The translations under genes were made by a program, and so were the position numbers. From Ruminococcus sp. (GTDB lineage Bacteria; Bacillota; Clostridia; Oscillospirales; Ruminococcaceae), in the NCBI GenBank assembly GCA_017649325.1, contig JAGCHA010000107.1, positions 1 through 39,404 of the forward strand: a DNA stretch of 39,404 bases, written 5' to 3'. Shown in pieces: positions 16,608 through 25,430 of this stretch (position 1 is its first letter; the number at the start of each line of letters is the position of its first letter). The notes below the pieces were generated by a model. That model made no database searches, was not told the origin of the DNA, and saw only the letters and a list, made by a program, of their open reading frames with translations.

Positions 16608-18444
16608 AGCATTCCCTCCCCACTTTCTTGTTTACTCCGCAGCCCGAACACCTCTGTCGACAGTTCGGAGTCGTCTTTGACTCGTGTGCGGTCTTGTTCT
16701 CGCGGACAAGAAATGCCTTATCCACAAGGTAGTCGAGGTGGTCCCATGGCAGTATCTCATCATATCCAAAGCGGCGGTTCGCGTAGAACGACGGGTCTAT
16801 GCCGCAGTCTGCGAACGCCTCCAGCCACAGGTCGGGCTTGAAGTATTCCTCCCAGCTGTCGAACTTGCAGCCCTTCTTCCACGCCGCATATATCGCTTGG
16901 CACAGCCTTCTGTCGCCCTTCGCGAGTATGACCTCGAGCATGCTTACATTCGGGTCGTGGTAACTTATCTTTATCTTCTTGCTCTTCGTCGAGCCGAGCA
17001 GCAGCTTCTGCTTGTGCTCGACCATTTCACGGGTGTCCTGCGGCTCGAACTCGAACGGTGTGAACGGCTTCGGTACGAACGTTGCACAGCTCACCGAAAC
17101 CTGCACGCCCTTGCCGCGCGGTCTGTCCTCGATGCTGTAAAACAGGTCGACAATTCGCTGTGCAAGCTCCGCGATGCCGACGATATCCTCGTCTGTCTCG
17201 GTGGGAAGTCCCATCATGAAGTAGAGCTTGACGCTGCTGTAGCCGCCCTCAAAGGCGATGCGGCAGGTGTTCATTATCTCCTCCTCCGTGACGTTCTTGT
17301 TGATGACGTCGCGGAGACGCTGTGTGCCGCCCTCAGCCGCGAATGTGAGTCCGCTCTTGCGCACCTTCTTTATCTTGTTGAGCAGCGATTCCGAGAAGTT
17401 GTCCACTCTCAGCGACGGCAGCGACAGGTTGATACGCTCGCCCGCCGTGTAGTCGATGAGCTTCGAGAGCATATTGTCGATGTCGGAATGGTCGCTCGTA
17501 CTCAGCGACGCGAGCGAGACCTCGTCGTAGCCCGTGTTCTCGCAGAGGCACTTGGTCTGCTCGTATATGGTGTCCGACGTCTTTTCGCGGAAAGGACGGT
17601 ATATAAAGCCCGCCTGACAGAAACGGCAGCCGCGTATGCAGCCGCGCAGGACCTCCACGGACACGCGGTCGTGGACTATCTCCGTGAACGGTACGACGAA
17701 ATTTTTCGGGTAGTAGACCTTGTCGTAGTCGCGTATTATACGCTTGCGGACAGTGGCCGGTATGCCTTCGTCAACGTCGAGGCGGTCTATCGTACCGTCC
17801 TCCTTGTAGCTGAAATGATAGAACTGCGGCACGTAAACTCCGCCTATCTGTGCGGCGGCACGCAGGAATTCCAGCCTTGTCGCGCCCTTCTGCTTCATCT
17901 CGCGGTAGAGGTCCATGAGCTCGAGGTTGACCTCCTCGCCCTCTCCGAGCACAAACAGGTCGAAAAAGTCCGCAAGAGGTTCGGGGTTGCACACGCACGG
18001 TCCGCCCGCGATGACTATCTGTGTGAGCTTCTGCGGTCTGTCCTTGGCGAATATCGGTATCCCAGCAAGGTCGAGCATATTCAGTATGTTCGCGTAGGAG
18101 AGCTCGTACTGCAGTGTGAAGCCGATGAAGTCGAAATCGCGTATCGGGTCAAGGCTCTCAAGGGCATAGAGCGGGATGTCGTTCGCGCGCATTATCGCCT
18201 CGAAGTCCTCCGACGGCGCAAAGCAGCGCTCGCACCAGTAATTCTCGCGCTCGTTCGTCAGCGAGTACAGTATCTTCATGCCGAGATGCGACATTCCGAT
18301 GTCGTATGTATCGGGGAAGCAGAACGCGAATCGGACGTCGACCTTCGATTTGTCCTTTATCACGCTACCGACCTCACCGCCTATGTAGCGCGAGGGTTTC
18401 TGCACCTCGAGGAGGTGCTTCTCAATTTTTGCTTTTAAATCCAT
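16582..18444 (-). CDS. B12-binding-domain radical SAM protein (TIGR03960 family)
   Basis: A 620-residue protein. The N-terminal cobalamin-binding-like domain (about 35-190) contains DTYDIGMSHLG and IAGGPCVCNPEP. The radical SAM core binds 4Fe-4S through Cys269, Cys273 and Cys276 (CIRGCRFC), with the GGTQRLRD and FMMGLPTETDED motifs further on. A Cys-rich tail (RQRCSGCGVN) follows a disordered linker. The reaction is not known; the family always occurs with the DUF2344 partner, here the overlapping gene downstream. ACGGAGG precedes the ATG. The spacing to the cytidine deaminase gene upstream is 10 nt. Confidence 0.92.
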   Translation of the reverse strand: MDLKAKIEKHLLEVQKPSRYIGGEVGSVIKDKSKVDVRFAFCFPDTYDIGMSHLGMKILYSLTNERENYWCERCFAPSEDFEAIMRANDIPLYALESLDPIRDFDFIGFTLQYELSYANILNMLDLAGIPIFAKDRPQKLTQIVIAGGPCVCNPEPLADFFDLFVLGEGEEVNLELMDLYREMKQKGATRLEFLRAAAQIGGVYVPQFYHFSYKEDGTIDRLDVDEGIPATVRKRIIRDYDKVYYPKNFVVPFTEIVHDRVSVEVLRGCIRGCRFCQAGFIYRPFREKTSDTIYEQTKCLCENTGYDEVSLASLSTSDHSDIDNMLSKLIDYTAGERINLSLPSLRVDNFSESLLNKIKKVRKSGLTFAAEGGTQRLRDVINKNVTEEEIMNTCRIAFEGGYSSVKLYFMMGLPTETDEDIVGIAELAQRIVDLFYSIEDRPRGKGVQVSVSCATFVPKPFTPFEFEPQDTREMVEHKQKLLLGSTKSKKIKISYHDPNVSMLEVILAKGDRRLCQAIYAAWKKGCKFDSWEEYFKPDLWLEAFADCGIDPSFYANRRFGYDEILPWDHLDYLVDKAFLVRENKTAHESKTTPNCRQRCSGCGVNKKVGRECFAESKGNV

Positions 18445-18454
18445 AGTTCCTCCG

Positions 18455-18847
18455 TTATGTAAGGCTGTCGCCGCCGAATCTCATTGGAAGGAAGTCCGAC
18501 AGCTTGAACCAGCCGTTCGACAGTATCACTACAAGGTCGTCTCCGCAGAACTCGCTCAGCACTTGCAGACACGCTCCGCACGGAGGACACGGTTTCGTGA
18601 AGTCGTTCGTGGAGCTCCCCGCTACAGCGATAGCCTTGAACTGCGTCACGCCCTCCGATACCGCCTTGAACACCGCTGTGCGCTCGGCACAGTTCGTCAG
18701 CGAATACGACGCGTTCTCGATATTACAGCCCGTGAATATCCGCCCGTCTGCCGCCATTATTGCCGCTCCCACGCGAAAATGCGAGTACGGGCTGTACGAC
18801 TTCTCGGCAGCCTTTACAGCCGCCGCAAACAGCTCCTTGTCCGTCAT
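18455..18847 (-). CDS. cdd: cytidine deaminase
   Basis: A 130-residue homotetrameric-type cytidine deaminase for pyrimidine salvage (cytidine and deoxycytidine to uridine and deoxyuridine). The active site is complete: TNCAERTA (Cys53, catalytic Glu55) and PCPPCGAC (Cys87, Cys90), with YSPYSHFRVGAA and GCNIENASY as substrate-binding segments. The ATG at 18847 has GGAGG upstream and overlaps the DUF896 stop as ATGA. A longer in-frame extension upstream would be the DUF896 gene read in another frame. Confidence 0.96.
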   Translation of the reverse strand: MTDKELFAAAVKAAEKSYSPYSHFRVGAAIMAADGRIFTGCNIENASYSLTNCAERTAVFKAVSEGVTQFKAIAVAGSSTNDFTKPCPPCGACLQVLSEFCGDDLVVILSNGWFKLSDFLPMRFGGDSLT

Positions 18848-19050
18848 TTTTTTCCTCCTCCGACTTTGCGCTTCTTGCCGTCGGGTGTCATGATGTATGT
18901 GTTCTCGAGCTGTGCGCGGAGATTGCCCGTCACTGACGCGCGGTATTCGTTGCGGAGCTCTGTCTGCTCTGCCTTTTCGGCTTCTGTCAGCCCCTCCGCC
19001 TTCGACTTGCGCGCAAGCTCGTTTATGCGGTCTATCTTTTTCTGTTCCAT
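18844..19050 (-). CDS. DUF896 family small protein (YnzC-like)
   Basis: A 68-residue protein with the DUF896 pattern: INELARKSKAEGLTEAEKAEQ, then LRNEYRASVTGNLRAQLENTYI and a Lys-rich tail. In B. subtilis the relative YnzC is in the SOS-regulated yneA operon; the molecular role is unclear. The start at 19050 has AGAGGTG ahead. It opens the run through cdd to the methyltransferase and overlaps cdd by 4 bp. Confidence 0.9.
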   Translation of the reverse strand: MEQKKIDRINELARKSKAEGLTEAEKAEQTELRNEYRASVTGNLRAQLENTYIMTPDGKKRKVGGGKK

Positions 19051-19084
19051 TTTGCACCTCTTATCGCAGGATATGTATAAGTTT

Positions 19085-19113
19085 ATATTACCATAATCCG
19101 CCCGAAAAGTCAA
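19085..19113 (-). promoter_or_regulatory. promoter of the DUF896-cdd run
   Basis: Minus strand TTGACT (19113-19108), 17-bp spacer, TAATAT (19090-19085) with TGG directly before it. Five of six at -35, weaker -10 helped by the extended TG. Confidence 0.65.
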
Positions 19114-19216
19114 CAAATCCGAGGCAGAGTTGAGCACGCGTCTCCTGCATGAAAGAGGCGGGAACGGCGGATAATATCCGTCTCTACGCAAATGTGAAAA
19201 TTTTTTCATAATTATA

Positions 19217-19245
19217 TTGTAATATCTGTCTGTATATGTTATAAT
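19217..19245 (+). promoter_or_regulatory. promoter of the giant helicase gene
   Basis: TTGTAA (19217-19222), 17-bp spacer, TATAAT (19240-19245) preceded by TGT, an extended -10. It lies about 50 bp before the ATG, in an A+T-rich stretch. Confidence 0.75.
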
Positions 19246-19294
19246 AAATAATGTATATGATTTTTCAGCCACATTTGGCAGAACGGAGCTTGAT

Positions 19295-22200
19295 ATGGAC
19301 AACATCATTACCTTCGGCGGAAGTATGAACAAACAGATTAATTTTGCCATGCAGCAGAATTATGTGCCGGTTTTCCGCAATATCACTCTCACCAACAACA
19401 CCGACGAGACTATCCCCGCAGTCAGGCTCAGGATAAGCTTCGAGCCCGAATTCGCCAAGCCGTTCGAGTCGCTCCCGACCGACCTGCTGCCCTCGCGTCC
19501 TGCGGAGATAGCTCCCGTGAATATAGTCCTCAACGCCGACTACCTTTTCAGTCTCACCGAGAAAATGGTCGGCAGCGTGACCATCGAAGCCTTAAAAGGC
19601 GACGAGGTCATCGCCTCGCAGGTGAACACTATCGAGCTCCTCGCCTACGACCAGTGGACGGGCGTGCTCTTCATGCCCGAAATGATAGGCGCGTTCATCA
19701 CTCCCAACCACCCAAAAGTGAGGGAGATAGTCGCCGAGGCGGGCAAATATATGCAGAAGTGGAGCGGCTCTCCCTCGTTCACGGGTTATCAGGACCGCAA
19801 CCCCAATATCGTAAAAATGCAAATTGGTGCGATATACGCCGCTTTGCAGGAACAGAACATAGCCTATACAGCTCCGCCCGCGAGCTATGAGACAGCTCAG
19901 CGCGTGCGTCTGCCCGAGGACGTCCTCACGGGCAAGAGCGGCACCTGTATAGACCTCGCGGTGCTCTACTGTGCGTGCCTCGAAGCCATTGACCTCAATC
20001 CCCTGCTCTATATCGTGAAGGGTCACGCGTTCGCGGGCTGCTGGCTCATCAACGAGACCTTCTCCGACTGCCTGCAATACGACGTCTCCGCTATTTCCAA
20101 GCGCATTGCCAAGGGCGTGAACGCGATGAGCGTGGTCGAGTGTACCGACTTCACCGCCGGCAAGGGCGTTGACTTCGATACATCAGAAGCTCACGCCGCC
20201 AAGCACCTCGAATCCTTCGACGACTTCTACTTCGCTGTCGATGTCACCCGCACGAGAGCAGGCGGGATTCGTCCCATGCCTGCGCGTGTATTCGAGGACG
20301 GCTCTTTCAAAGCCGTCGACTACGGTGAGCGCAAGCGCAGCGAGATAACCTCCGCACCCTCGGAAATGGACATAATCGGCGATATCCAGCTCGACGGCGA
20401 GCCGCGTGAGGTAACAAAACAGGTGATATGGGAGCGCAAGCTCCTCGACCTCAGCCTCCGCAACAGCCTCCTCAACTTCCGCCCCTCCACGATGAACGTG
20501 CAGGTAATGGTCACCGACCTCGGCGAGCTCGAGGACGTTATATCGCAGAATGAAGAGTTCAAGGTCTGCCCCGTGCCGAACGATATGTCGTTCCAGATGG
20601 CGGACAGCAAGATATTCGAGACCGAGAACGACAAGGCTCACATCGACGCCGTTGCCGATTCCGAGTTCAAGAGCCGCCGCCTGCGCACCTTCATCAGCGA
20701 GGCAGAGCTCGAAAAGATAATGAAGAAGCTCCACCGTCAGGCTAAGGTCAGCATCGAGGAAAACGGCGCTAATACGATATATCTCGCGCTCGGATTCCTG
20801 CGCTGGTTTGAGACCGACAAGAGCGAGAAGGCGCGCTATGCTCCGCTCGTGCTGGTCCCTGTCGACATCAACCGCAAGGTGCAGGACAAGTCCTATACGA
20901 TAAAGGTGCGCGATGAGGAGACACAGGTGAACATCACCGTCCTCGAAATGCTCAGGCAGTTCTTCGGCATAGATATCAAGGGGCTCGACCCCGTGCCTAT
21001 GGACGAGAACGGCGTTGACCTTTCGCTCATTTTCAGCACTATCCGTCAGGGTATCATGGCGCGCACACGCTGGGATATCGAGGAGTACGCCTTCATCGGA
21101 CAGTTCTCCTTCAACCGCTTCATCATGTGGAACGATATCCGCAACCGCGCTGACGAGCTCGCGGCTAACAAGGTCGTTGCAAGCCTCATCTCGGGCAAGA
21201 CCGAGTGGGACGACGGCGATATCTCCATGACTCCCCTCGAACTCGACAACAAGGTCGCTCCCGCTGACCTCGCCGTACCTGTTGCTGCCGATTCTTCGCA
21301 GCTTGCAGCTGTATATGCGGCTAATGCGGACAAGAGCTTCGTGCTCCACGGACCTCCCGGAACAGGAAAGTCACAGACCATTACCAATATGATAGCGAAC
21401 GCTCTCCACCACGGTAAGACCGTGCTCTTCGTTGCCGAAAAAATGGCGGCTCTCGAGGTCGTGGAGAAGCGTCTGAACAAGATAGGGCTCGGTCCGTTCT
21501 GCCTCGAGCTCCACTCCAACAAGGCGCAGAAGCGCGCCGTGCTCAAACAGCTCGAGGATACGCTCAACGTCGGCAGAGTCAAGACTCCTGCCGAGTTCGA
21601 GGCTGAGGCAGCTAAGATAGCTGCGCTCCGTGCCGAGCTCAACGACACGATGTCGGAGATACATAAGGTTCGCCCGTACGGTATGTCGCTCTACGATGCG
21701 GCTGTCAAGTACGAGCAGTTCAAGCCCTATGGCGGGAAATTCAGCTTCTCGCAGTCGCAGATAGACGCGATGAACGCCGAGACCTACTCACAGTGGCGCG
21801 GCGAGCTCGAACGCCTCGCTGCGGCAGGCAGGGAATTCGGCGATGTGACCGCTACTCCCCTCACCTGCTGCCGCCTGACGGAGTGTACTCCCGATACGCG
21901 CGGCAGGCTCGAAGCAAGGCTCGGCGAGTTCAAGTCGGCGCTTGCGGCGGCGGGAGCTCACAAGAGCGAGCTCTGTGCGGCTGTCGGCTCGGAAAGCCTC
22001 AGCTATGAGCAGTGCAGGGCTGCCGCAGACCTCATCACCGAGGCTTCCTCAGAGGGCTATATCCTCCCGCAGATACTTACAGACAGCAACTGGGAGCTCC
22101 GCAGAGAAGCGGCGGGACAGCTCATCGCTTCGGGCCGTCAGCAGCGCACGCTCAAAGCGGAGGTGCTCGGACAGTTCGAGCCGTCCGTCCTCGCTTACGA

Positions 22201-25093
22201 CGCGGGTGGCGCCCTCGTCAACTGGAAAACGGCGCAGAGCAAGTGGTTCCTGCCCAAGCTGTTCGGTACGAACAAGCTCGTCAAGGAGCTCGCGGCGCAC
22301 GCAAAGTCGCCCGCGGCCGTGACAAAACAGAACATAGTTCAGCACTACGAAAAGCTCAATCAGCTCGGAGCTCTGAGCGGGGCGGTAGTCAATGCTCAGC
22401 CTGAGCTCACCGCGGTATTCGGCGCTCTGTGGCAGGGCGAGAACTCCGACTGGGATATGATAGAAAAAGCAGTGACGCTCTCGGATAAGCTGAGAGGTGG
22501 TCTCGCGGCGGCTCCGCTCGGTGCGGAGGAGAAGTCGAAACTGGCGCAGGCGCTCATCACAGGCTACGGAGACCCCGCCGCAAAGACAGCTTCAAAGGCG
22601 GCGTCTGACAGGCTCTCCGCGGACTTTGCACAGCTCGGTGCAGAGGTGTCCGCGCTCGGAAGCGAATTCGCACTCACGCCCGACGCTCTCGGCGGGGACA
22701 ACTGGTCTGCGGAGGCTTCCGCACAGGCTGACAGCGTTATCGGTGCGCTCCCGCAGCTAAAGGAATGGACAGGCATAGTCACGATATGCAACAAGCTCAC
22801 GGAACTCGGTATCGGCAACGTCGCCGACAACTTCCTCGCGGGAAAGGTACGCTCGGACGAGCTGCTCGGCGGATTCGACTGCGACCTCTGCCGCGCAATG
22901 GTGACCTCCACTATCTCCGCGAGCCCCATGCTCTCGAAGTTCCAGGGCACGCTGTTCGAGGAGACTATACGCAAGTACGGCGAGCTGCTCGACAGGTTCT
23001 CGACCCTCACCATTAATGAGCTCGTTGCCGAGCTGTCCGCAAAGATACCTGCGGCAGGGCAGTCGGCGGCAAGCTCCGAGATAGGCATACTCCAGAAGGC
23101 GATAAAGAGCAACGGACGCATGATGTCCATTCGTAAGCTCTTCGACAGCATTCCCAACCTCCTGCGCAGGATGTGTCCCGTTATGCTCATGAGCCCGATA
23201 TCCGTCGCTCAGTACATCGACCCGTCCTACCCGAAATTCGACCTTGTCATCTTCGACGAGGCTTCACAGCTCCCGACCTGCGAGGCTGTCGGTGCTATCG
23301 CGCGCGGCGAGAACGTCATCGTCGTCGGCGACCCGAAACAGCTCCCGCCTACAAGCTTCTTCTCGTCAAATCAGGTCGACGAGGAGAACTACGAGAAGGA
23401 AGACCTCGAAAGTGTGCTCGACGACTGCCTCGCGCTCTCTATGCCGCAGGAGCACCTGCTCTGGCACTACCGCTCACAGCATGAGAGCCTCATCGCCTAC
23501 AGCAACGCAAAGTATTATGACAACAAGCTCTTCACATTCCCGTCGCCCGATGACCAGATATCCGAGGTCAGCTGGGTACACGTGGACGGCTTCTACGACA
23601 AGAGCTCCACACGCACAAACAAGGCTGAGGCTAAGGCTATCGTTGAGGAAATTTCGCGCCGACTGGAGGACCCCAAGCTCCGCAAGTTCAGTATCGGCGT
23701 TGTTACGTTCAGTCAGCCACAGCAGAACCTCATCGACGATATGCTCATGGACGCGTTCAGAGAACGACCCGAGCTCGAACAGTGGGCGAATGAACAGTAT
23801 GAGCCCATCATAATCAAGAACCTCGAGAACGTTCAGGGCGACGAGCGCGACGTCATCATGTTCTCTATCGGCTACGGTCCCGACAAGGAGGGCAAGGTCA
23901 GCATGAACTTCGGCCCCCTCAACCGCGACGGAGGCTGGAGACGTCTCAATGTTGCGATCTCGCGCTCGAAGTGCCAGATGATCGTGTTCTCCGTAATCAC
24001 TCCCGAGATGATAGACCTCTCGCGCACACGCTCCGACGGCGTGGAGGGACTCAAGGGCTTCCTCGAATTTGCGGCTAAGGGCAGGAGCGCTCTCGCTGTA
24101 AAAGGCAACACCTCCGCAAAGACCGCCGACTTCAGCAATGTGCTCGCAGAGGAGCTCCGCAGGCACGGCTATACCGCTAACTGTGCGGTAGGCTGCTCGG
24201 ACTTCAAGATAGACGTTGCGGTCGCTGATCCCGAGGATACGACCAAGTACATCCTCGGCATAAACTGCGGCACCAAGTCCAACTACGTCAACGGCACCGC
24301 CAAGGACAGACACCTCTCGCAGGCGTCGGTGCTGCGCGGTCTCGGCTGGAATACCATGAACGTGTATATCATCGACTGGCTCGACAACAAGGATAAGGTC
24401 ATCAAGAAGATCGAGGACGAGATAGCCGCGATAATCGAACGCAGAAATGCGCCTCCCGAGGCTGTCAAGGATGAGACCAAGCCGCAGAAGCAGGAGCTCG
24501 TCTTCGAGACCGAGGAGGTAAGTCCCCTCGCCGAGAGATGCGACTCATACAAGCCGTTCAAGGTCAAGGAATACGGCAAGAGCGAGAGCTTCAACGAGAC
24601 GGGCGAGGTCAAGATAATCAAGTGCGTAAAGGAAATTCTCGCGGCTGAGGCTCCCATAAGCAGGGCGGCTCTCACAAAGAAGCTGTTCGCGTGCTTCGGC
24701 GTGGCGAGGACTACTCCCAACACAAAGGCTACCGCCGACGCCGCTATTGAAAAGTGCGGCGCAGTCATAACCAAGGCGGGCGAGACTGACTTCCTGTGGC
24801 TGCCCGACCAAGCTCCCGACAGCTACGATATCTGCCGCGCGAACTGCTCCGATGAGGACAGGCGCTCACTCGAGGAGGTCGCTCCTGAGGAGATAGCGGC
24901 GGGCATCAAGCTCATTATGTCCGAGCAGATAGCGATGCTCCGCGGCGACCTCATCCGCGAGACGGCTCGCCTCTTCGGCTTCACGAGGGTTACTCCCACC
25001 ATTGAGACTGCGGTTTCCCTCGGCATTCGTGAGGCGAAAAAACGCGGCTTTGTGGAGTTCTCCGAGGACGGACGCATTAGTTATACGGAATAA
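19295..25093 (+). CDS. giant DUF4011 / SF1 helicase / Vsr-like / DUF3320 protein (Hhe-like)
   Basis: A 1932-residue protein. A beta-rich N-terminal region (1-110) leads to a transglutaminase-like domain with Cys218 (GTCIDLA) and His244 (KGHAFAG). DUF4011 follows from about 370, opening with KLLDLSLRNSLLNF. The superfamily 1 helicase has Walker A GPPGTGKS (686-693), a long helical insertion (about 760-1290), Walker B DEAS (1321-1324), GDPKQLPPTS and motif VI NVAISRSK (Arg1557). After it comes a Vsr/DUF559-like nuclease domain (about 1600-1710), then DUF3320 at the end. This order matches the DUF4011-helicase-Vsr proteins (Hhe) predicted and tested as single-gene phage defence. The nuclease domain keeps IDVAV (Asp1640), but the expected GIECDG is GINCGT (Asn1657), so cleavage may be lost. 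The ATG has CGGAG 6 nt upstream. Codon use matches the neighbours, so it is long resident or well ameliorated. Confidence 0.85.
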   Translation: MDNIITFGGSMNKQINFAMQQNYVPVFRNITLTNNTDETIPAVRLRISFEPEFAKPFESLPTDLLPSRPAEIAPVNIVLNADYLFSLTEKMVGSVTIEALKGDEVIASQVNTIELLAYDQWTGVLFMPEMIGAFITPNHPKVREIVAEAGKYMQKWSGSPSFTGYQDRNPNIVKMQIGAIYAALQEQNIAYTAPPASYETAQRVRLPEDVLTGKSGTCIDLAVLYCACLEAIDLNPLLYIVKGHAFAGCWLINETFSDCLQYDVSAISKRIAKGVNAMSVVECTDFTAGKGVDFDTSEAHAAKHLESFDDFYFAVDVTRTRAGGIRPMPARVFEDGSFKAVDYGERKRSEITSAPSEMDIIGDIQLDGEPREVTKQVIWERKLLDLSLRNSLLNFRPSTMNVQVMVTDLGELEDVISQNEEFKVCPVPNDMSFQMADSKIFETENDKAHIDAVADSEFKSRRLRTFISEAELEKIMKKLHRQAKVSIEENGANTIYLALGFLRWFETDKSEKARYAPLVLVPVDINRKVQDKSYTIKVRDEETQVNITVLEMLRQFFGIDIKGLDPVPMDENGVDLSLIFSTIRQGIMARTRWDIEEYAFIGQFSFNRFIMWNDIRNRADELAANKVVASLISGKTEWDDGDISMTPLELDNKVAPADLAVPVAADSSQLAAVYAANADKSFVLHGPPGTGKSQTITNMIANALHHGKTVLFVAEKMAALEVVEKRLNKIGLGPFCLELHSNKAQKRAVLKQLEDTLNVGRVKTPAEFEAEAAKIAALRAELNDTMSEIHKVRPYGMSLYDAAVKYEQFKPYGGKFSFSQSQIDAMNAETYSQWRGELERLAAAGREFGDVTATPLTCCRLTECTPDTRGRLEARLGEFKSALAAAGAHKSELCAAVGSESLSYEQCRAAADLITEASSEGYILPQILTDSNWELRREAAGQLIASGRQQRTLKAEVLGQFEPSVLAYDAGGALVNWKTAQSKWFLPKLFGTNKLVKELAAHAKSPAAVTKQNIVQHYEKLNQLGALSGAVVNAQPELTAVFGALWQGENSDWDMIEKAVTLSDKLRGGLAAAPLGAEEKSKLAQALITGYGDPAAKTASKAASDRLSADFAQLGAEVSALGSEFALTPDALGGDNWSAEASAQADSVIGALPQLKEWTGIVTICNKLTELGIGNVADNFLAGKVRSDELLGGFDCDLCRAMVTSTISASPMLSKFQGTLFEETIRKYGELLDRFSTLTINELVAELSAKIPAAGQSAASSEIGILQKAIKSNGRMMSIRKLFDSIPNLLRRMCPVMLMSPISVAQYIDPSYPKFDLVIFDEASQLPTCEAVGAIARGENVIVVGDPKQLPPTSFFSSNQVDEENYEKEDLESVLDDCLALSMPQEHLLWHYRSQHESLIAYSNAKYYDNKLFTFPSPDDQISEVSWVHVDGFYDKSSTRTNKAEAKAIVEEISRRLEDPKLRKFSIGVVTFSQPQQNLIDDMLMDAFRERPELEQWANEQYEPIIIKNLENVQGDERDVIMFSIGYGPDKEGKVSMNFGPLNRDGGWRRLNVAISRSKCQMIVFSVITPEMIDLSRTRSDGVEGLKGFLEFAAKGRSALAVKGNTSAKTADFSNVLAEELRRHGYTANCAVGCSDFKIDVAVADPEDTTKYILGINCGTKSNYVNGTAKDRHLSQASVLRGLGWNTMNVYIIDWLDNKDKVIKKIEDEIAAIIERRNAPPEAVKDETKPQKQELVFETEEVSPLAERCDSYKPFKVKEYGKSESFNETGEVKIIKCVKEILAAEAPISRAALTKKLFACFGVARTTPNTKATADAAIEKCGAVITKAGETDFLWLPDQAPDSYDICRANCSDEDRRSLEEVAPEEIAAGIKLIMSEQIAMLRGDLIRETARLFGFTRVTPTIETAVSLGIREAKKRGFVEFSEDGRISYTE

Positions 25094-25350
25094 TGCAGGG
25101 GCGGATATCTTCCGCCCGCAATAAATGGCACTGTAATACCGCGCGGAATAATTCCGCGGGTAAAGCAATTGAGGACTTCTACAAGGGGAGGCTCTCTCTT
25201 GCAGAGCCTCCCCTCTTTCAAAACAGTCCACTGGACTGTTTTGAAATTCATCCCCTTGCAGAGCGCACTTCGTCGCGGGACGCTGTCCCACACCCTGCCA
25301 AAGGCTCTGCCTTTGGAATCCGCCAAGGAGCACAGCCCCTTGGAACCCAA
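25094..25350. repeat. array of perfect hairpins, no gene
   Basis: Seven stem-loops follow one another: GGGCGGA/TCCGCCC (25099-25117), CGCGGAAT/ATTCCGCG (25142-25158), GGGGAGGCTCT/AGAGCCTCCCC (25185-25213), a 15-bp-armed palindrome centred on C25231 (25216-25246), GGGAC/GTCCC (25277-25289), CCAAAGG/CCTTTGG (25298-25316) and CCAAGG/CCTTGG (25323-25343). Short open frames in all directions are by-products of the palindromes. The first hairpin may end the helicase transcript. Parts recur elsewhere in the window, so this is a mosaic intergenic repeat. Confidence 0.75.
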
Positions 25351-25381
25351 TGTTCGCGCTGTAGTTCATTCAAAACGGAAG
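25320..25381. repeat. dispersed repeat, copy 2
   Basis: Same element as at 15061-15122: the CCAAGG/CCTTGG hairpin followed by AACCCAATGTTCGCGCTGTAGTT, in the same orientation relative to the plus strand. It ends the hairpin array and lies just before murT. Confidence 0.7.
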
Positions 25382-25430
25382 CAATCTCCGCGAATCTTAC
25401 AAACAGAAAACCAAAGAAAGAAGCGATAAA

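Noticed and set aside
16684..18438. A 584-codon open frame antisense to the radical SAM gene
   Set aside because: The minus-strand protein has the complete CxxxCxxC and B12-domain motifs; the plus-strand frame mirrors it and has no start signal.
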